Assembly (NCBI GenBank): GCA_041319085.1
Contig: CP101033.1
Span: 55,001 to 119,000 of the forward strand
Length of the DNA stretch: 64,000 bases
Direction of reading: 5' to 3'
From: Aeromonas veronii
GTDB taxonomy: Bacteria > Pseudomonadota > Gammaproteobacteria > Enterobacterales > Aeromonadaceae
Both the position numbers and the translations under genes were made by a program. The notes below the pieces were generated by a model, which worked only from the letters and a program-made list of their open reading frames with translations, did no database searches and was not told the origin of the DNA. Positions 1 through 12,060 of this stretch are shown here, piece after piece (position 1 is the stretch's first letter; each line of letters starts with the position of its first letter).

Positions 1-4
1 TGTA

Positions 5-2894
<2,890 letters not shown>

Positions 2895-3016
2895 ACAACA
2901 CCCAAGAAGTGTTCTGGGCCTTGTAGCGAATGAGTGAACTACTTACAAATTCAGTGATAATGACAAAGCAAACTAGCCAAGTCGTTATTCACGTCAGCTT
3001 TCTGGATTAAAGAATT

Positions 3017-3135
3017 TGCCTGGCGGCCATAGCGCCGTGGAACCACCTGATCCCATGCCGAACTCAGAAGTGAAACGCGGTAGCGCCGATGGTAGTGTGG
3101 CATTCGCCATGCGAGAGTAGGACACTGCCAGGCAC
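3017..3135 (+). rRNA. rrf: 5S ribosomal RNA
   Basis: The gene begins TGCCTGGCGGCC and ends CTGCCAGGCAC, which pair to form the terminal stem of 5S rRNA; the internal CCGAACTCAGAAGTGAAACG block is the conserved loop. It lies 122 bases after 23S. That spacer (2895-3016) shows no tRNA or other gene. A strong terminator follows 10 bases later, so this is the last gene of the operon. Confidence 0.97.
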
Positions 3136-3145
3136 CCAATACAAG

Positions 3146-3174
3146 AAACCCCGCTCATCGAGCGGGGTTTTTTA
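3146..3174 (+). terminator. rRNA operon terminator
   Basis: AACCCCGCT and AGCGGGGTT form a GC-rich stem with a 5-base loop, followed by a run of seven T. A classic intrinsic terminator just after 5S. Confidence 0.93.
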
Positions 3175-3295
3175 TTGCCTGAAATTCAGAAAATAGTCTA
3201 AATATTGACCGTCATTCCCTCTTCTCTGTCGTTGTCTCTGTTTTCCCTCCTCAATTTTCTCCGAATCTGCCGTCGCCGCTGGCGGTGGTTGTCGC

Positions 3296-3301
3296 TATAA
3301 T
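3296..3301 (+). promoter_or_regulatory. -10 element for tcdA
   Basis: A consensus TATAAT lies 26 bases before the ATG at 3327. It sits downstream of the earlier in-frame start at 3285, which argues that the longer reading frame is not used. Confidence 0.6.
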
Positions 3302-3326
3302 GGCCGCCCTCAAGCAAGGTGGTGGT

Positions 3327-4163
3327 ATGAACGCAGAATATCTACAGCGATTCGGGGGCATTGCCCGTCTTTATGGTCAGAACGCCTTACGTTCCTTTAG
3401 CCAAGCGAAAGTCTGTGTTGTGGGGATCGGTGGCGTGGGCTCCTGGGCGGCGGAGGCGCTGGCGCGCGCCGGTATCAACCAGATCACCCTGATCGACATG
3501 GACGATATCTGCATCACCAACACCAATCGCCAGATCCACGCCATGCAGGGGACGGTCGGTCGCCTCAAGACCGAGGTGATGGCCGAGCGTATTCGCGCCA
3601 TCAATCCGGATTGCGACGTGATCGAGGTGGACGATTTCGTCACCGCCGATAACCTGGCCGAGCACATCAAGTGGGAGTTTGACTATGTGGTGGACGCCAT
3701 CGACTCGGTCAAGGCCAAGGTGGCGCTGATTGCTTTCTGCAAGCGCAACAAGATCCCGGTGATCGTCGCGGGTGGTGCCGGCGGGCAGATGGATCCGACC
3801 CAAATCACCGTGGCCGATCTGGCCAAGACCATTCAGGATCCACTGGCGGCCAAGGTGCGCTCCGACCTGCGCCGGTTGCATAACTTCAGCAAGAATCCGG
3901 CGCGCAAATTCGGGGTGGAGTGTGTCTTCTCAACCGAGCAGCTGAGTTATCCTGATGGCAATGGTGGCACCTGTCAGGCCAAGGCGGCCAGCGATGGCAC
4001 CATGAAGATGGATTGCGCCTCCGGTTTTGGCGCGGTGACGCCGGTGACGGCAACCTTTGGGCTGGTTGCCGCGTCCCGGGTATTGAAGAAGATTGCCGAG
4101 CGGGGCGCCCGCGCCGAGAAAGAGACCGGGAATGAAGAAGCCGGGTCGATTGGCGAAGCCTAA
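3327..4163 (+). CDS. tcdA: tRNA threonylcarbamoyladenosine dehydratase TcdA (CsdL)
   Basis: TcdA is an E1-like ATP-dependent enzyme that cyclises the t6A base next to the anticodon of ANN-decoding tRNAs to ct6A. The 278-residue product has the nucleotide-binding GIGGVGSWAAEAL near residues 32-44, the LIDMDDICITNTNRQIHA segment typical of ThiF/MoeB/E1 folds, a conserved GGAGGQMDPT block, and C-terminal CVFSTE and MDCASGFG motifs; it aligns along its whole length with E. coli TcdA. I chose ATG 3327 because a TATAAT lies just upstream and AAGG precedes it. The gene converges on csdA-csdE, its known functional partners (CsdA-CsdE-CsdL sulfur relay). Its last codons and stop overlap a REP-like palindrome. 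Confidence 0.95.
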   Translation: MNAEYLQRFGGIARLYGQNALRSFSQAKVCVVGIGGVGSWAAEALARAGINQITLIDMDDICITNTNRQIHAMQGTVGRLKTEVMAERIRAINPDCDVIEVDDFVTADNLAEHIKWEFDYVVDAIDSVKAKVALIAFCKRNKIPVIVAGGAGGQMDPTQITVADLAKTIQDPLAAKVRSDLRRLHNFSKNPARKFGVECVFSTEQLSYPDGNGGTCQAKAASDGTMKMDCASGFGAVTPVTATFGLVAASRVLKKIAERGARAEKETGNEEAGSIGEA

Positions 4164-4169
4164 TCGACC
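4144..4169. repeat. REP-like palindrome over the tcdA stop codon
   Basis: GGTCGATTGGCG and its near-complement run outward from AAGCCTAATCGACC, forming a hairpin that contains the tcdA stop. It resembles the REP core at 27470-27491 (TCGATTAGCGAAGCGTAATC), with two differences. It could be a relic REP or simply a terminator between convergent genes. Confidence 0.5.
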
Positions 4170-4184
4170 ACTGAACAGAGCAGG

Positions 4185-4619
4185 TTAGACAGTCTGCTCC
4201 CGGATCGCCAGCACGATCGCTCTGAGCCCGTTACCTCGTGACGGGCTCAAGTGTTTCTCAAGTCCCAGTTCGGTGAAATACCCTTCCATATCAAATGCCT
4301 GGATCGCCGCAGACGATTGGTGGTTGAGTGCCGCCAGCACGATGACGATAAGGCCGCGCACGATGCGGGCATCGGAATCACAGGCAAAATGCCAGCAGCC
4401 ATCCTCACTTTGTTCTCCCTTCAGCCAGGCCTGGCTTTCACACCCCTTGAGGCGGAATTCTTCCTGCTGCCATTCGTCGGGTAGCGCTGGCAGCTGCTTG
4501 CCGAGCTGGATGATGAGCCGGTACTGGTTCTCCCAGCCGTGAACGGCGGCAAACTGCTGGCGGATGCTGTCGGCGTTGGGCTCCAGGCCAATCTGGGTAT
4601 AGCTTGCGAGGTCACTCAT
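4185..4619 (-). CDS. csdE: Sulfur acceptor CsdE (SufE family)
   Basis: CsdE takes persulfide sulfur from the cysteine desulfurase CsdA and passes it on, in E. coli toward the TcdA branch. The 144-residue protein has the SufE core: WENQYRLIIQLGKQLPALPD near residues 27-46, then the acceptor cysteine in LKGCESQAWL near residue 58, and the RIVRGLIVIVLAAL helix. ATG 4619 is chosen over the longer frame from 4715 because family alignment begins at MSDLASY and the longer frame would overlap csdA. It starts 13 bases after the csdA stop, so the two are one operon. Confidence 0.93.
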   Translation of the reverse strand: MSDLASYTQIGLEPNADSIRQQFAAVHGWENQYRLIIQLGKQLPALPDEWQQEEFRLKGCESQAWLKGEQSEDGCWHFACDSDARIVRGLIVIVLAALNHQSSAAIQAFDMEGYFTELGLEKHLSPSRGNGLRAIVLAIREQTV

Positions 4620-4632
4620 TCGGTTGTCTGCC

Positions 4633-5853
4633 TTAGAAGAAGTCACTGAGTTTGTGCAGGGCGGCCAGCAGGGCGTCGATATCATCCCGATTGTTGTAAC
4701 AGGCCAGCGAGGCACGCATGGTGCCGCCGATCCCGAGCGATTCCATCAGCGGCATGGCGCAGTGATGGCCGACTCGCAAGGCGATCCCCTGCATATCGAG
4801 CAGGGTGGCGGCATCTTGCGGGTGGATATCCTCCAGCAAGAAAGAGACCGCGCCGGCGCGTTGGCCGGGTTCGCCGATCAGACGCAGCCCCGGCACCCGT
4901 TGCAGTCCGGCGACCAGATAGTCGGTCAGGGCCTGCTCATGCTGGGCGAGCCATTGCCGATCTTGCGCCATCACAAAGTCGATGGCGGCGGCGAGGCCAA
5001 TCGCGCCAGCAATATGGGGGGTGCCCGCCTCGAACTTGAAGGGCAGGGTATTGAAGGTGGTGCCGCTGAAACTGACCCGATCGATCATCTCGCCACCAGC
5101 TTGCCAGGGCGGCATCCGTTCCAATAGCTCGGTGCGGCCCCACAACACGCCGATGCCGGTCGGGCCATAGAGCTTGTGACCGGAGAAGGCGTAGAAGTCG
5201 CAACCGATGGCTTGCACATCCACCTCGAGGTGAGCCACCGCCTGGGCACCGTCGATCAGCGTCAGGGCGCCAACCGCTTTGGCGGCAGCCAGCATCCGGG
5301 CGACCGGATTGATGGTACCGAGGGCATTGGAGACGTGGGCTACGCTCACCAGCCGGGTGCGTGGCCCCAGCATGGCGTAATAGGCGGCCAGATCGAGATC
5401 GCCCCGCTCATCGAGCTGGATAACCCGGATCACCGCGCCCGTGCGCTGGGCGACCAGTTGCCACGGGACGATATTGGCGTGGTGCTCCAGGGTGCTGAGG
5501 ATAATTTCGTCCCCCGCCTTGAGCTCCCTCATCCCCCAGCTCTGGGCCACCAGATTGATCGCCTCCGTGGTGCCGCGGGTCCAGATCACCTCGTGGCTGC
5601 GAGGCGCATTGATAAAGCGGGCGACCGTTTCGCGGGCAGCTTCGAAGGCACGGGTAGCGCGGCTACTCAGGGCGTGGGCGGCACGGTGCACGTTGGCGTT
5701 GTCGGCCTGATAGTAGTGAGCTATAGCATCCAGTACCGCGTGCGGCTTCTGGGTGGTGGCGGCGTTGTCCAGATAGACCAGAGGGTGGCCGTTTACCTCC
5801 TGCGCCAAGGCCGGAAACTGGCTGCGCAGTTGGTCATGCTGTTGCTGATTCAT
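4633..5853 (-). CDS. csdA: Cysteine desulfurase CsdA
   Basis: A PLP enzyme converting cysteine to alanine and enzyme-bound persulfide; partner of CsdE. The 406 residues are close to E. coli CsdA (401). Visible are YLDNAATTQKP at 27-37, the catalytic PLP lysine in FSGHKLYGPTGIGV near 226, and the acceptor cysteine in RVGHHCAMPLM near 362. It is a class-V aminotransferase of the SufS/CsdA group II type rather than IscS, judged by the short loop around the cysteine. Divergent from rep across 179 bases and followed at 13 bases by csdE. Confidence 0.95.
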   Translation of the reverse strand: MNQQQHDQLRSQFPALAQEVNGHPLVYLDNAATTQKPHAVLDAIAHYYQADNANVHRAAHALSSRATRAFEAARETVARFINAPRSHEVIWTRGTTEAINLVAQSWGMRELKAGDEIILSTLEHHANIVPWQLVAQRTGAVIRVIQLDERGDLDLAAYYAMLGPRTRLVSVAHVSNALGTINPVARMLAAAKAVGALTLIDGAQAVAHLEVDVQAIGCDFYAFSGHKLYGPTGIGVLWGRTELLERMPPWQAGGEMIDRVSFSGTTFNTLPFKFEAGTPHIAGAIGLAAAIDFVMAQDRQWLAQHEQALTDYLVAGLQRVPGLRLIGEPGQRAGAVSFLLEDIHPQDAATLLDMQGIALRVGHHCAMPLMESLGIGGTMRASLACYNNRDDIDALLAALHKLSDFF

Positions 5854-5989
5854 GCTCCCTCATCATCCGGAAAAAGTCATCATCTCAAAGGTCGGCCATG
5901 ATCCTGAAAATAGCGCCCGAACACAAGGCGCGATAAGCCTGATTAGCGGTTGCCTGCCGTGCAGCAGGTACGGCTCGTTGGGTGATTTC

Positions 5990-5998
5990 TGGTACAAT
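5990..5998 (+). promoter_or_regulatory. Extended -10 promoter for rep
   Basis: TGGTACAAT is an extended -10 element (TGn plus TACAAT) lying 34 bases before the rep start at 6033. The -35 is not obvious, as is usual with extended -10 promoters. Confidence 0.45.
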
Positions 5999-6032
5999 GC
6001 CGCCCCTCATCATAAGCCAAGAGATCCGGCCC

Positions 6033-8045
6033 ATGAAGCTCAACCCCAATCAGAACGAAGCGGTCAAGTATGTTTCCGGCCCTTGCCTGGTGCTGGCGGG
6101 TGCCGGATCGGGCAAGACCCGCGTCATCACCAACAAGATTGCCTATCTGGTACAGCAGTGCGGCTACAACGCGCGCAACATAGCAGCGGTCACCTTTACC
6201 AACAAGGCGGCGCGGGAGATGAAGGAGCGAGTCGGCCAGACCCTGGGTCGCAAGGAGGCGCGGGGGCTGATGGTCTCCACCTTCCATACCCTCGGCCTCG
6301 ATATTATTCGTCGTGAGCACAAGAGCCTGAATCTCAAGGCCAACTTCTCCCTGTTCGATGACACCGACCAGCTGGCGCTGCTGAAAGAACTGACCGAGGC
6401 GGAGCTCGACAACGACAAGGACAAGCTCTTGGCCCTTATCAGCCAGATCTCCAACTGGAAGAACGACCTCATCCTGCCTGCCCGCGCCATGCGCATCGCC
6501 CGCGGGCCGGAAGAGGTGTTGATGGCCCAGCTTTATGAGCGTTATCACCGCCAGATGGTGGCCTATAACGCGCTGGATTTTGACGACCTTATCGTGATGC
6601 CGACCCTGCTGCTCAAGAGCAATCAGGAGGTGCGCGAGCGCTGGCAGAACAAGATCCGTTACCTGCTGGTCGATGAGTATCAGGATACCAACACCAGCCA
6701 GTACGAGCTGGTGAAGCAGATCGTCGGCGAGCGTGCCCGTTTTACCGTGGTGGGGGATGATGACCAGTCGATCTACTCCTGGCGCGGTGCCAAGCCGCAG
6801 AATCTGGTGCTGCTGAGCGAAGATTTCCCCAGCCTCAAGCTGATCAAGCTGGAGCAGAACTACCGCTCCAAGCGGCGCATCCTCAAGTGCGCCAACATCC
6901 TGATCGCCAACAACCCGCACGTCTATGACAAGGCGCTCTTCTCCGAGCTGGATGAGGGGGTGAAGCTCAAGGTGCTGTTCGCCAAGAACGAAGAGCATGA
7001 GGCGGAGCGGATCGCCGCCGAGATGATGGGCCACAAGTTTATGAACCGCACCCGGTTCAAGGATTACGCCATCCTCTATCGGGGCAACCATCAGTCGCGC
7101 ATCTTCGAGAAGGCGCTGATGACCAACCGGATTCCTTACCGTATCTCCGGCGGCACCTCGTTTTTCTCCCGCACCGAGATCAAGGACATCATGGCCTACC
7201 TCAAGCTGCTGGTGAATCCGGACGAGGACACCGCTTTTCTGCGGGTGGTCAACCTGCCGCGCCGTGAGATTGGCCCGACCACGCTCGAAAAACTTGGCCA
7301 ATACGCCAACCAGCGCGGCAAGAGCCTGTTTGCCGCCAGCTTCGAGCTGGGGCTGGAGCAGCACCTCTCTGGCCGTGGCCTCGTGGCTCTGCAGGCCTTT
7401 ACCAACTGGCTGGTTCGCCTTGGCGATCAGGCGCTGCGTGGCAATCCGGTGGAGGCGGTGCGGGACATGATCAAGGAGATCCACTACGAAGAGTGGCTCT
7501 ACGAGACCTCCCCCAGCCCGAAAGCGGCCGAAATGCGGATGCAGAACGTATCTACCCTCTATCGCTGGATCACCGAGATGCTGGAAGGGGATGAGCTGGA
7601 GGAGTCAATGACGTTGGCTCAGGTGGTCACTCGTCTCACCCTGCGCGACATGATGGAACGCAACGAGGGGGAAGACGATGCGGATCAGGTGCAGTTGATG
7701 ACCCTGCACGCCTCAAAGGGGCTGGAGTTCCCCTATGTCTACATGGTGGGGATGGAGGAGGGCTTGCTGCCCCACCAGACCAGCATCGACGAAGACAACG
7801 TGGAGGAGGAGCGGCGTCTCGCCTACGTGGGCATCACCCGGGCCCAGACCGAGCTGACCTTTACCCTCTGCAAGGAGCGGCGCCAGTTTGGCGAGTCGGT
7901 ACGGCCCGAGCCGAGCCGCTTCCTGCTGGAGCTGCCGCAGGATGATCTGGAGTGGGAAAACCAGAGGAAGGTGACCGCCGAGGAGCGCCAGCAGAAGGGG
8001 CAGGTCGGCGTTGCCAACCTGCGGGCGCTGTTCAAGAAGGATTAA
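6033..8045 (+). CDS. rep: ATP-dependent DNA helicase Rep
   Basis: Superfamily 1A 3'-5' helicase that helps replication forks pass protein roadblocks and restarts stalled forks. The 670-residue protein aligns end to end with E. coli Rep. Motifs: Walker [10 protein letters not shown] at 21-29, motif Ia AVTFTNKAA, Walker [16 protein letters not shown], motif [18 protein letters not shown], motif IV LEQNYRS, motif [17 protein letters not shown], motif [19 protein letters not shown] 6033 ([11 protein letters not shown]) matches the family start and follows the -10 element; the open frame extends to 5982 without support. The stop lies 2 bases from the end of the convergent GGDEF/EAL gene. Confidence 0.97.
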   Translation: MKLNPNQNEAVKYVSGPCLVLAGAGSGKTRVITNKIAYLVQQCGYNARNIAAVTFTNKAAREMKERVGQTLGRKEARGLMVSTFHTLGLDIIRREHKSLNLKANFSLFDDTDQLALLKELTEAELDNDKDKLLALISQISNWKNDLILPARAMRIARGPEEVLMAQLYERYHRQMVAYNALDFDDLIVMPTLLLKSNQEVRERWQNKIRYLLVDEYQDTNTSQYELVKQIVGERARFTVVGDDDQSIYSWRGAKPQNLVLLSEDFPSLKLIKLEQNYRSKRRILKCANILIANNPHVYDKALFSELDEGVKLKVLFAKNEEHEAERIAAEMMGHKFMNRTRFKDYAILYRGNHQSRIFEKALMTNRIPYRISGGTSFFSRTEIKDIMAYLKLLVNPDEDTAFLRVVNLPRREIGPTTLEKLGQYANQRGKSLFAASFELGLEQHLSGRGLVALQAFTNWLVRLGDQALRGNPVEAVRDMIKEIHYEEWLYETSPSPKAAEMRMQNVSTLYRWITEMLEGDELEESMTLAQVVTRLTLRDMMERNEGEDDADQVQLMTLHASKGLEFPYVYMVGMEEGLLPHQTSIDEDNVEEERRLAYVGITRAQTELTFTLCKERRQFGESVRPEPSRFLLELPQDDLEWENQRKVTAEERQQKGQVGVANLRALFKKD

Positions 8046-8047
8046 CG

Positions 8048-10330
8048 CTACGGATTGGCCGGGGTAAGCAGCGGCACTATGTCAGCTCCCGGCATCGGCG
8101 GAGAGATATAGCGCCCTTGCCCCATCTGGCAGCCGATATCGATGAGCTTCTGCAACTGCAGCTGGTTCTCGATCCCCTCCACTATCAGGGTGTAATCGAG
8201 ATCCTGACAGATATCCCGCATAGCGCGGATCAGCGCCAAATCTTTTGGTGATTGCAGCATCCGCTGGGTAAAGCTGTCATCCACCTTGATGTAATCCACC
8301 GGGAAGTGGAACAGGGCGTTGAGGGAGGAGAAACCGGTACCGAAATCATCAAGGCTGATCTGGATACCCTTGGATCTCAGGTCATGCAGTGATGCCAGCG
8401 CATCGGAATCTTGCCGCGACAGCTCCCGTTCGTTGAATTCAAAAATCAGATAGCCGGGGGCCACCCCTTCATCCTCGATGATCCCCATCAGCCGCATGAT
8501 GTGGTCATGGTTGACCAGATGCTTGCCCGACAGATTGATGGCGACCTTGAACTTGCTCTGCCCCGAGATCGGCAGCCAGTTCTTCAGCTGTTGGCAGGTG
8601 TGGCGCAGGATCTGGTAATCCAGCTCCAGAATCAGGCCGCACTGTTCCGCCAGCGGAATAAAGTCGAACGCATCCTTGAGAATGCCCTCCTCGGTCAGCC
8701 AGCGCGCCATCACCTCCAGTCCGGTCAGGCGACTATCCTGTAGCCGGATCACCGGCTGGAAATAGGGGACGATACGCCCTTCCCGCAAGGCTCTGGCCAG
8801 CATCTCTTCCGGCGAATTCCAGTTCTGATTGATGCAATCATCCGAGTAGCTGACGATACGACTGCGACCATTGCGCTTGGCCTGATACATGGCCAGATCG
8901 GCCTGATGGAGCAGCTGGCTGATATCGGTGGTCTGATCCGAGACGCTCGATACCCCCAGGCTGACGGTAATGCTCAGCTCGTTGCCGAGCAGCCGGAACG
9001 GGTAGGAGAGACGGCTGATAATGCGGTTGAGCACCGGGCTGATGTCATCGTCACTCTTGCTGCTGTCCAGATAGATGACAAACTCGTCTCCGCCCAGTCT
9101 GGCCACCAGATCGTTTTGCCGGATGCAGGTCTGCAGGCGGCGGCTCACCTCCTTGAGCAGCTGATCGCCAGCGCTGTGGCCCAGGGTGTCATTGATCTGC
9201 TTGAAGTGATCCACATCGATAAAAATTACCGAAAATCCCGGCGACTTGTAGCGGTTGTAGTGGGTCATGGCATGGTTGAGGTGGTTCATCAACAGGGCGC
9301 GATTGGGCAGTTGGGTCAGCGGGTCGTGAAGCGCATCGAATTGCAGCCGCCGTTCCAGCTCCTGATGCTGCTTGAGCTGCTTTTGCAGCCTGAGGTTGGT
9401 CTGACGCAGCTGTTGCAGCCGCTGGTTGATGGAGTCCTCGGTGTTGATGTCGTTGAGCTGCTGGCGGATCCGTCTCAGCTCCAGCAACAGGGTGAGTTGG
9501 CCGCGCAGGAAGTCGAGAAACAGCTTGTCGTCGGTTTCCAGCGGTTGAGCTGTGCTGATGATGAAGTGGGCGAAGTACTGTTGTTGCAGCCGCAGTGGCA
9601 TGCTGTGCCAGTAGCGGGACTCCCTGTTCACCTCGATATTGCTGGTGCTGTGGCACAAGCCGCTGATGAACTCGTCCCCCTGATGGGGATGGGCGGGGTA
9701 GATCTTTTCCAGCTTCTGACTGGTTAGCCTGACCAACAGCATGTCCTCGATGGTGAGCATCTGACGCAGTACTGCTTCCAGCTGGGAAAACAGCGCCTGA
9801 GCCGGCAGGGTATTGGCCAGCCGCATGATGCGGCTGATGCTCTCGATTTTCTTTTTCCAGTTCGGGTCTTTGCGGATCAGCGGTGAAGGGAGCTCGGTGA
9901 GATGGGAACCCGCCTGGGTTTCGGTCAGCCGCTTGGCCAGACACTCCAGCAGCAGGCGCAGAGTCGGCAGGTCGGCGGGGGTACCGCGAGCCAGCAGCCA
10001 TTGCACCTGACCATGTTCGATGGGGAAGACGCACCACCCGTCGGTCTCATCCAGTTGAGTGAGCTGATCGGTGATGCGGGACTGCTCCCGGCCCAGTTGC
10101 TGCTTGAAGATGTCGCTTATCTTGTAGGCGTAAAGCCAGTTCAGACCGGTATCGGCGAGGCCCAGCATGCCGAAATGTTGCAGCGGGCAGAGTTGGTCAA
10201 TCTGCCGGATCAGGGCATCGTAATCGTCAGACGTGGCCGATTGTGGCGCCGGGAAGTCCATAATGGCAGAGACCAACGCCAACAGAGGAGTTGAGTAGTG
10301 GGGGTCGATAGCTTGGGGCGACATGTGCAA
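8048..10330 (-). CDS. GGDEF-EAL dual-domain cyclic-di-GMP protein
   Basis: A 760-residue cytoplasmic-looking protein predicted to make and/or break the second messenger c-di-GMP. Residues 1-290 form a GAF-like sensory region of unknown ligand, followed by a glutamine/leucine-rich coiled coil (about 290-335). The GGDEF domain has an intact active site at 413-417 (RLGGDEFVIYL), preceded at the proper distance by an RQND inhibitory I-site. The EAL domain reads EVM at 539-541 but keeps E539, the INLS asparagine, the DDFGTGFSSL aspartates, the KVDDSF lysine and the late glutamate of VEGIEN, so hydrolysis is plausible. No membrane segments are seen. Lies 2 bases from the rep stop, tail to tail; the cytochrome c5 gene is upstream behind a terminator-like hairpin. 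Confidence 0.9.
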   Translation of the reverse strand: MHMSPQAIDPHYSTPLLALVSAIMDFPAPQSATSDDYDALIRQIDQLCPLQHFGMLGLADTGLNWLYAYKISDIFKQQLGREQSRITDQLTQLDETDGWCVFPIEHGQVQWLLARGTPADLPTLRLLLECLAKRLTETQAGSHLTELPSPLIRKDPNWKKKIESISRIMRLANTLPAQALFSQLEAVLRQMLTIEDMLLVRLTSQKLEKIYPAHPHQGDEFISGLCHSTSNIEVNRESRYWHSMPLRLQQQYFAHFIISTAQPLETDDKLFLDFLRGQLTLLLELRRIRQQLNDINTEDSINQRLQQLRQTNLRLQKQLKQHQELERRLQFDALHDPLTQLPNRALLMNHLNHAMTHYNRYKSPGFSVIFIDVDHFKQINDTLGHSAGDQLLKEVSRRLQTCIRQNDLVARLGGDEFVIYLDSSKSDDDISPVLNRIISRLSYPFRLLGNELSITVSLGVSSVSDQTTDISQLLHQADLAMYQAKRNGRSRIVSYSDDCINQNWNSPEEMLARALREGRIVPYFQPVIRLQDSRLTGLEVMARWLTEEGILKDAFDFIPLAEQCGLILELDYQILRHTCQQLKNWLPISGQSKFKVAINLSGKHLVNHDHIMRLMGIIEDEGVAPGYLIFEFNERELSRQDSDALASLHDLRSKGIQISLDDFGTGFSSLNALFHFPVDYIKVDDSFTQRMLQSPKDLALIRAMRDICQDLDYTLIVEGIENQLQLQKLIDIGCQMGQGRYISPPMPGADIVPLLTPANP

Positions 10331-10375
10331 CTCCCGAGATGTCTACCTTACAAGAGTAGTCGGAAGCCGATAGAT

Positions 10376-10403
10376 TGAAAGGGCCGCAATTGCGGCCCTT
10401 TCA
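10376..10403 (-). terminator. Hairpin downstream of cytochrome c5
   Basis: A perfect 28-base palindrome, TGAAAGGGCCGCAA followed by its complement, lies 5 bases after the cytochrome gene. The T-tract on the minus strand is weak, so termination may be partial and may allow read-through to the GGDEF/EAL gene. Confidence 0.65.
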
Positions 10404-10408
10404 AATAC

Positions 10409-10864
10409 TTACAGTTTGTCGATCATGTAGTGGATGGCGTTTTCAATCTCTTCATCACTGCAGTTCGCACAGGTGCCGCGTGGAGGCATCATGCCGGACT
10501 TGCCGGTGAAGCCTTCAATGGCATGTTTCTTGAGAGTATCAATGCCCTGGGCGATGCGAGGCTCCCAGGCTGCCTTGTCACCCCTTTTGGGGGCACCGGC
10601 GGCGCCGGTGTCGTGACAGGCAAAGCAGGCGCCCTTGAACACAGTTTCGCCATCGCGGGGGCCGGAAGAGGCGGCCGCCGCCGGTGCGGCACTCGCGCCG
10701 GCAATACCTTCCAGATCCTTGGCGGTATAGACCTGACCGATTGGTTTGATCCGCTCGGCAATGGCTTCCGGTGACATCTCATCGGCAGCAAGCACTGCCC
10801 CAGACAAGCTGGCGGCCGTCATCCCGACAGCCAGCAAATAGCTCAGTTTTTTCAACACGCTCAT
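10409..10864 (-). CDS. Cytochrome c5 family protein
   Basis: A periplasmic monohaem electron carrier of 151 residues. The N-terminus (KKLSYLLAVGMTAASL, cleavage after VLA near residue 26) is a signal peptide. After an alanine-rich linker (54-68) comes the haem site CFACH (C80, C83, H84), a candidate methionine ligand in GKSGMMPPRG (125 or 126), and the extra cysteine pair TCANC (132, 135) characteristic of the c5 group. It probably shuttles electrons to a terminal oxidase or reductase; the exact partner cannot be read from here. A single gene with its own promoter in the 316-base gap upstream. Confidence 0.93.
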   Translation of the reverse strand: MSVLKKLSYLLAVGMTAASLSGAVLAADEMSPEAIAERIKPIGQVYTAKDLEGIAGASAAPAAAASSGPRDGETVFKGACFACHDTGAAGAPKRGDKAAWEPRIAQGIDTLKKHAIEGFTGKSGMMPPRGTCANCSDEEIENAIHYMIDKL

Positions 10865-11180
10865 ATACTCCCAGCAGTCTTTTATTATCCATGTAAACGA
10901 CGGGATTATAACCGAATAGTTACAGCCATTTAAACGCTTGTGTGTGAAGTGTTAAACACTCTGCGTACAAAGTTTTGGGCGATATCACGGCAATTTAGCA
11001 GATGCCCCGTAAACCCTAGCCCAATCGGGCGGGGATATAAGGGGAGCTAATCTGATGCGTTTGCGAGCCCGCCTATGTCTTCAGTGTCTCGATAGTCGCG
11101 CCTGCCGCACGTCCGCAGCGGTTGTTGATTTCACTGGCACGCGCTATAACTGTGCTTATATACAGCCTGTGTTTTTAATC
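10865..11180. other. Intergenic region between cytochrome c5 and tnpB
   Basis: No gene is supported here. It should hold the leftward promoter of the cytochrome gene and the left end of the IS605-type element. A 13-base palindrome, AGTGTTAAACACT, lies at 10948-10960 and could bind a regulator. An in-frame ATG at 11055 extends the tnpB frame upstream, but that part has no family resemblance. Confidence 0.5.
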
Positions 11181-12060
11181 ATGAAAAGAGCCACAAAAGT
11201 ACGTATTTACCCCACCGACGAACAAGCGGCATTCCTCAATGCCCAGTTCGGCGCTGTGCGGTTCGCGTACAACAAAGCCCTTCATATTCAGCGGCACATG
11301 TTCCAGCGCCACGGGGTTTCACTGAAACCCAAACGCGACTTGAAACCCCTGCTCGCTGTGGCAAAAAAATCGCGCAAATACAGCTGGCTGAAAGAGTACG
11401 ATTCACAAGCCTTACAGCAGGCGGTGATCAACCTGGACAAGGCATTCGCCAACTTCTTCAACCCCAAGCTCAAGACCAGGATGCCCACCTTCAAGAGCAA
11501 GCGAGGCAGGCAATCGAGCTACCACCCCAATGGCAAAGTGCTGACCGATGCCATCCTGTTACCGAAGATGACGCCCATCCGAGCTGTCATTCACCGAGAT
11601 ATTATCGGCGTGGTCTCCAGCATCACGGTCAGCCGTGGCCCGACAGGGAAATACTATGCCTCCATCCTTTGCGATGATGGCCGTGAGGCTCCCGCCAAGC
11701 CCTCCCTCATCACAGAGGTGACAGGCTATGATATGGGGCTGTCCCACTACCTCATTGCGTCGAGTGGCAAAAAGATGGCCAACCCGCGCCATCTTATCAA
11801 GGCCAGTCGCAATCTGCGGCGAAAGCAAAAAGCACTGTCTCGCAAGAAAAAAGGCAGTGCCAATCGTAGTAAGGCCAAATTACAGCTGGCCGCCCTGCAC
11901 GAGCGGGTAGCCCATGCTCGCGCTGATTTTCAGCACAAACTCTCTCGCACGATAGTTGACGATAACCAAGCGCTCATCGTGGAGACGCTTAAAACAACCA
12001 ATATGATGAAAAACCACAAGCTGGCCCGCGCCATTGGCGATGCTGGCTGGCATAGTTTTA
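11181..12060 (+). pseudogene. tnpB: TnpB RNA-guided nuclease, 5' part (disrupted)
   Basis: N-terminal 293 codons of a TnpB, the Cas12-like nuclease of IS605 elements. MKRATKVRIYPTDEQAAFL is the family start. The RuvC-I aspartate is present in TGYDMGLSHYL and the RuvC-II glutamate in LIVETLKTTNM. The frame is cut at GDAGWHSF by the ISL3 element; without that insertion it would continue at 13369 (IMRLEYKAQ) to give a 388-residue protein with every catalytic residue. The insertion therefore looks recent. The gene is now broken unless the ISL3 copy excises precisely. Confidence 0.93.
12053..12060. repeat. Target site duplication, left copy
   Basis: TAGTTTTA, identical to 13361-13368. Removing the element and one copy restores an open tnpB frame. 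Confidence 0.95.

Noticed and set aside
3136..3326. A tRNA gene after 5S
   Set aside because: No cloverleaf or T-loop sequence is seen between 5S and tcdA; only the terminator and a promoter.
5943..7484. 513-codon frame antisense to rep
   Set aside because: Third-position GC bias in rep creates long mirror frames; the product is low-complexity in L, V, H, G and Q and resembles nothing.
8708..8716. Dead EAL domain because the motif reads EVM
   Set aside because: The essential glutamate and the other metal and catalytic residues are kept, so inactivity cannot be claimed.
11055..11180. Longer TnpB start at 11055
   Set aside because: The 42 extra codons do not resemble TnpB, and MKRATKVRIYP at 11181 is the family start.
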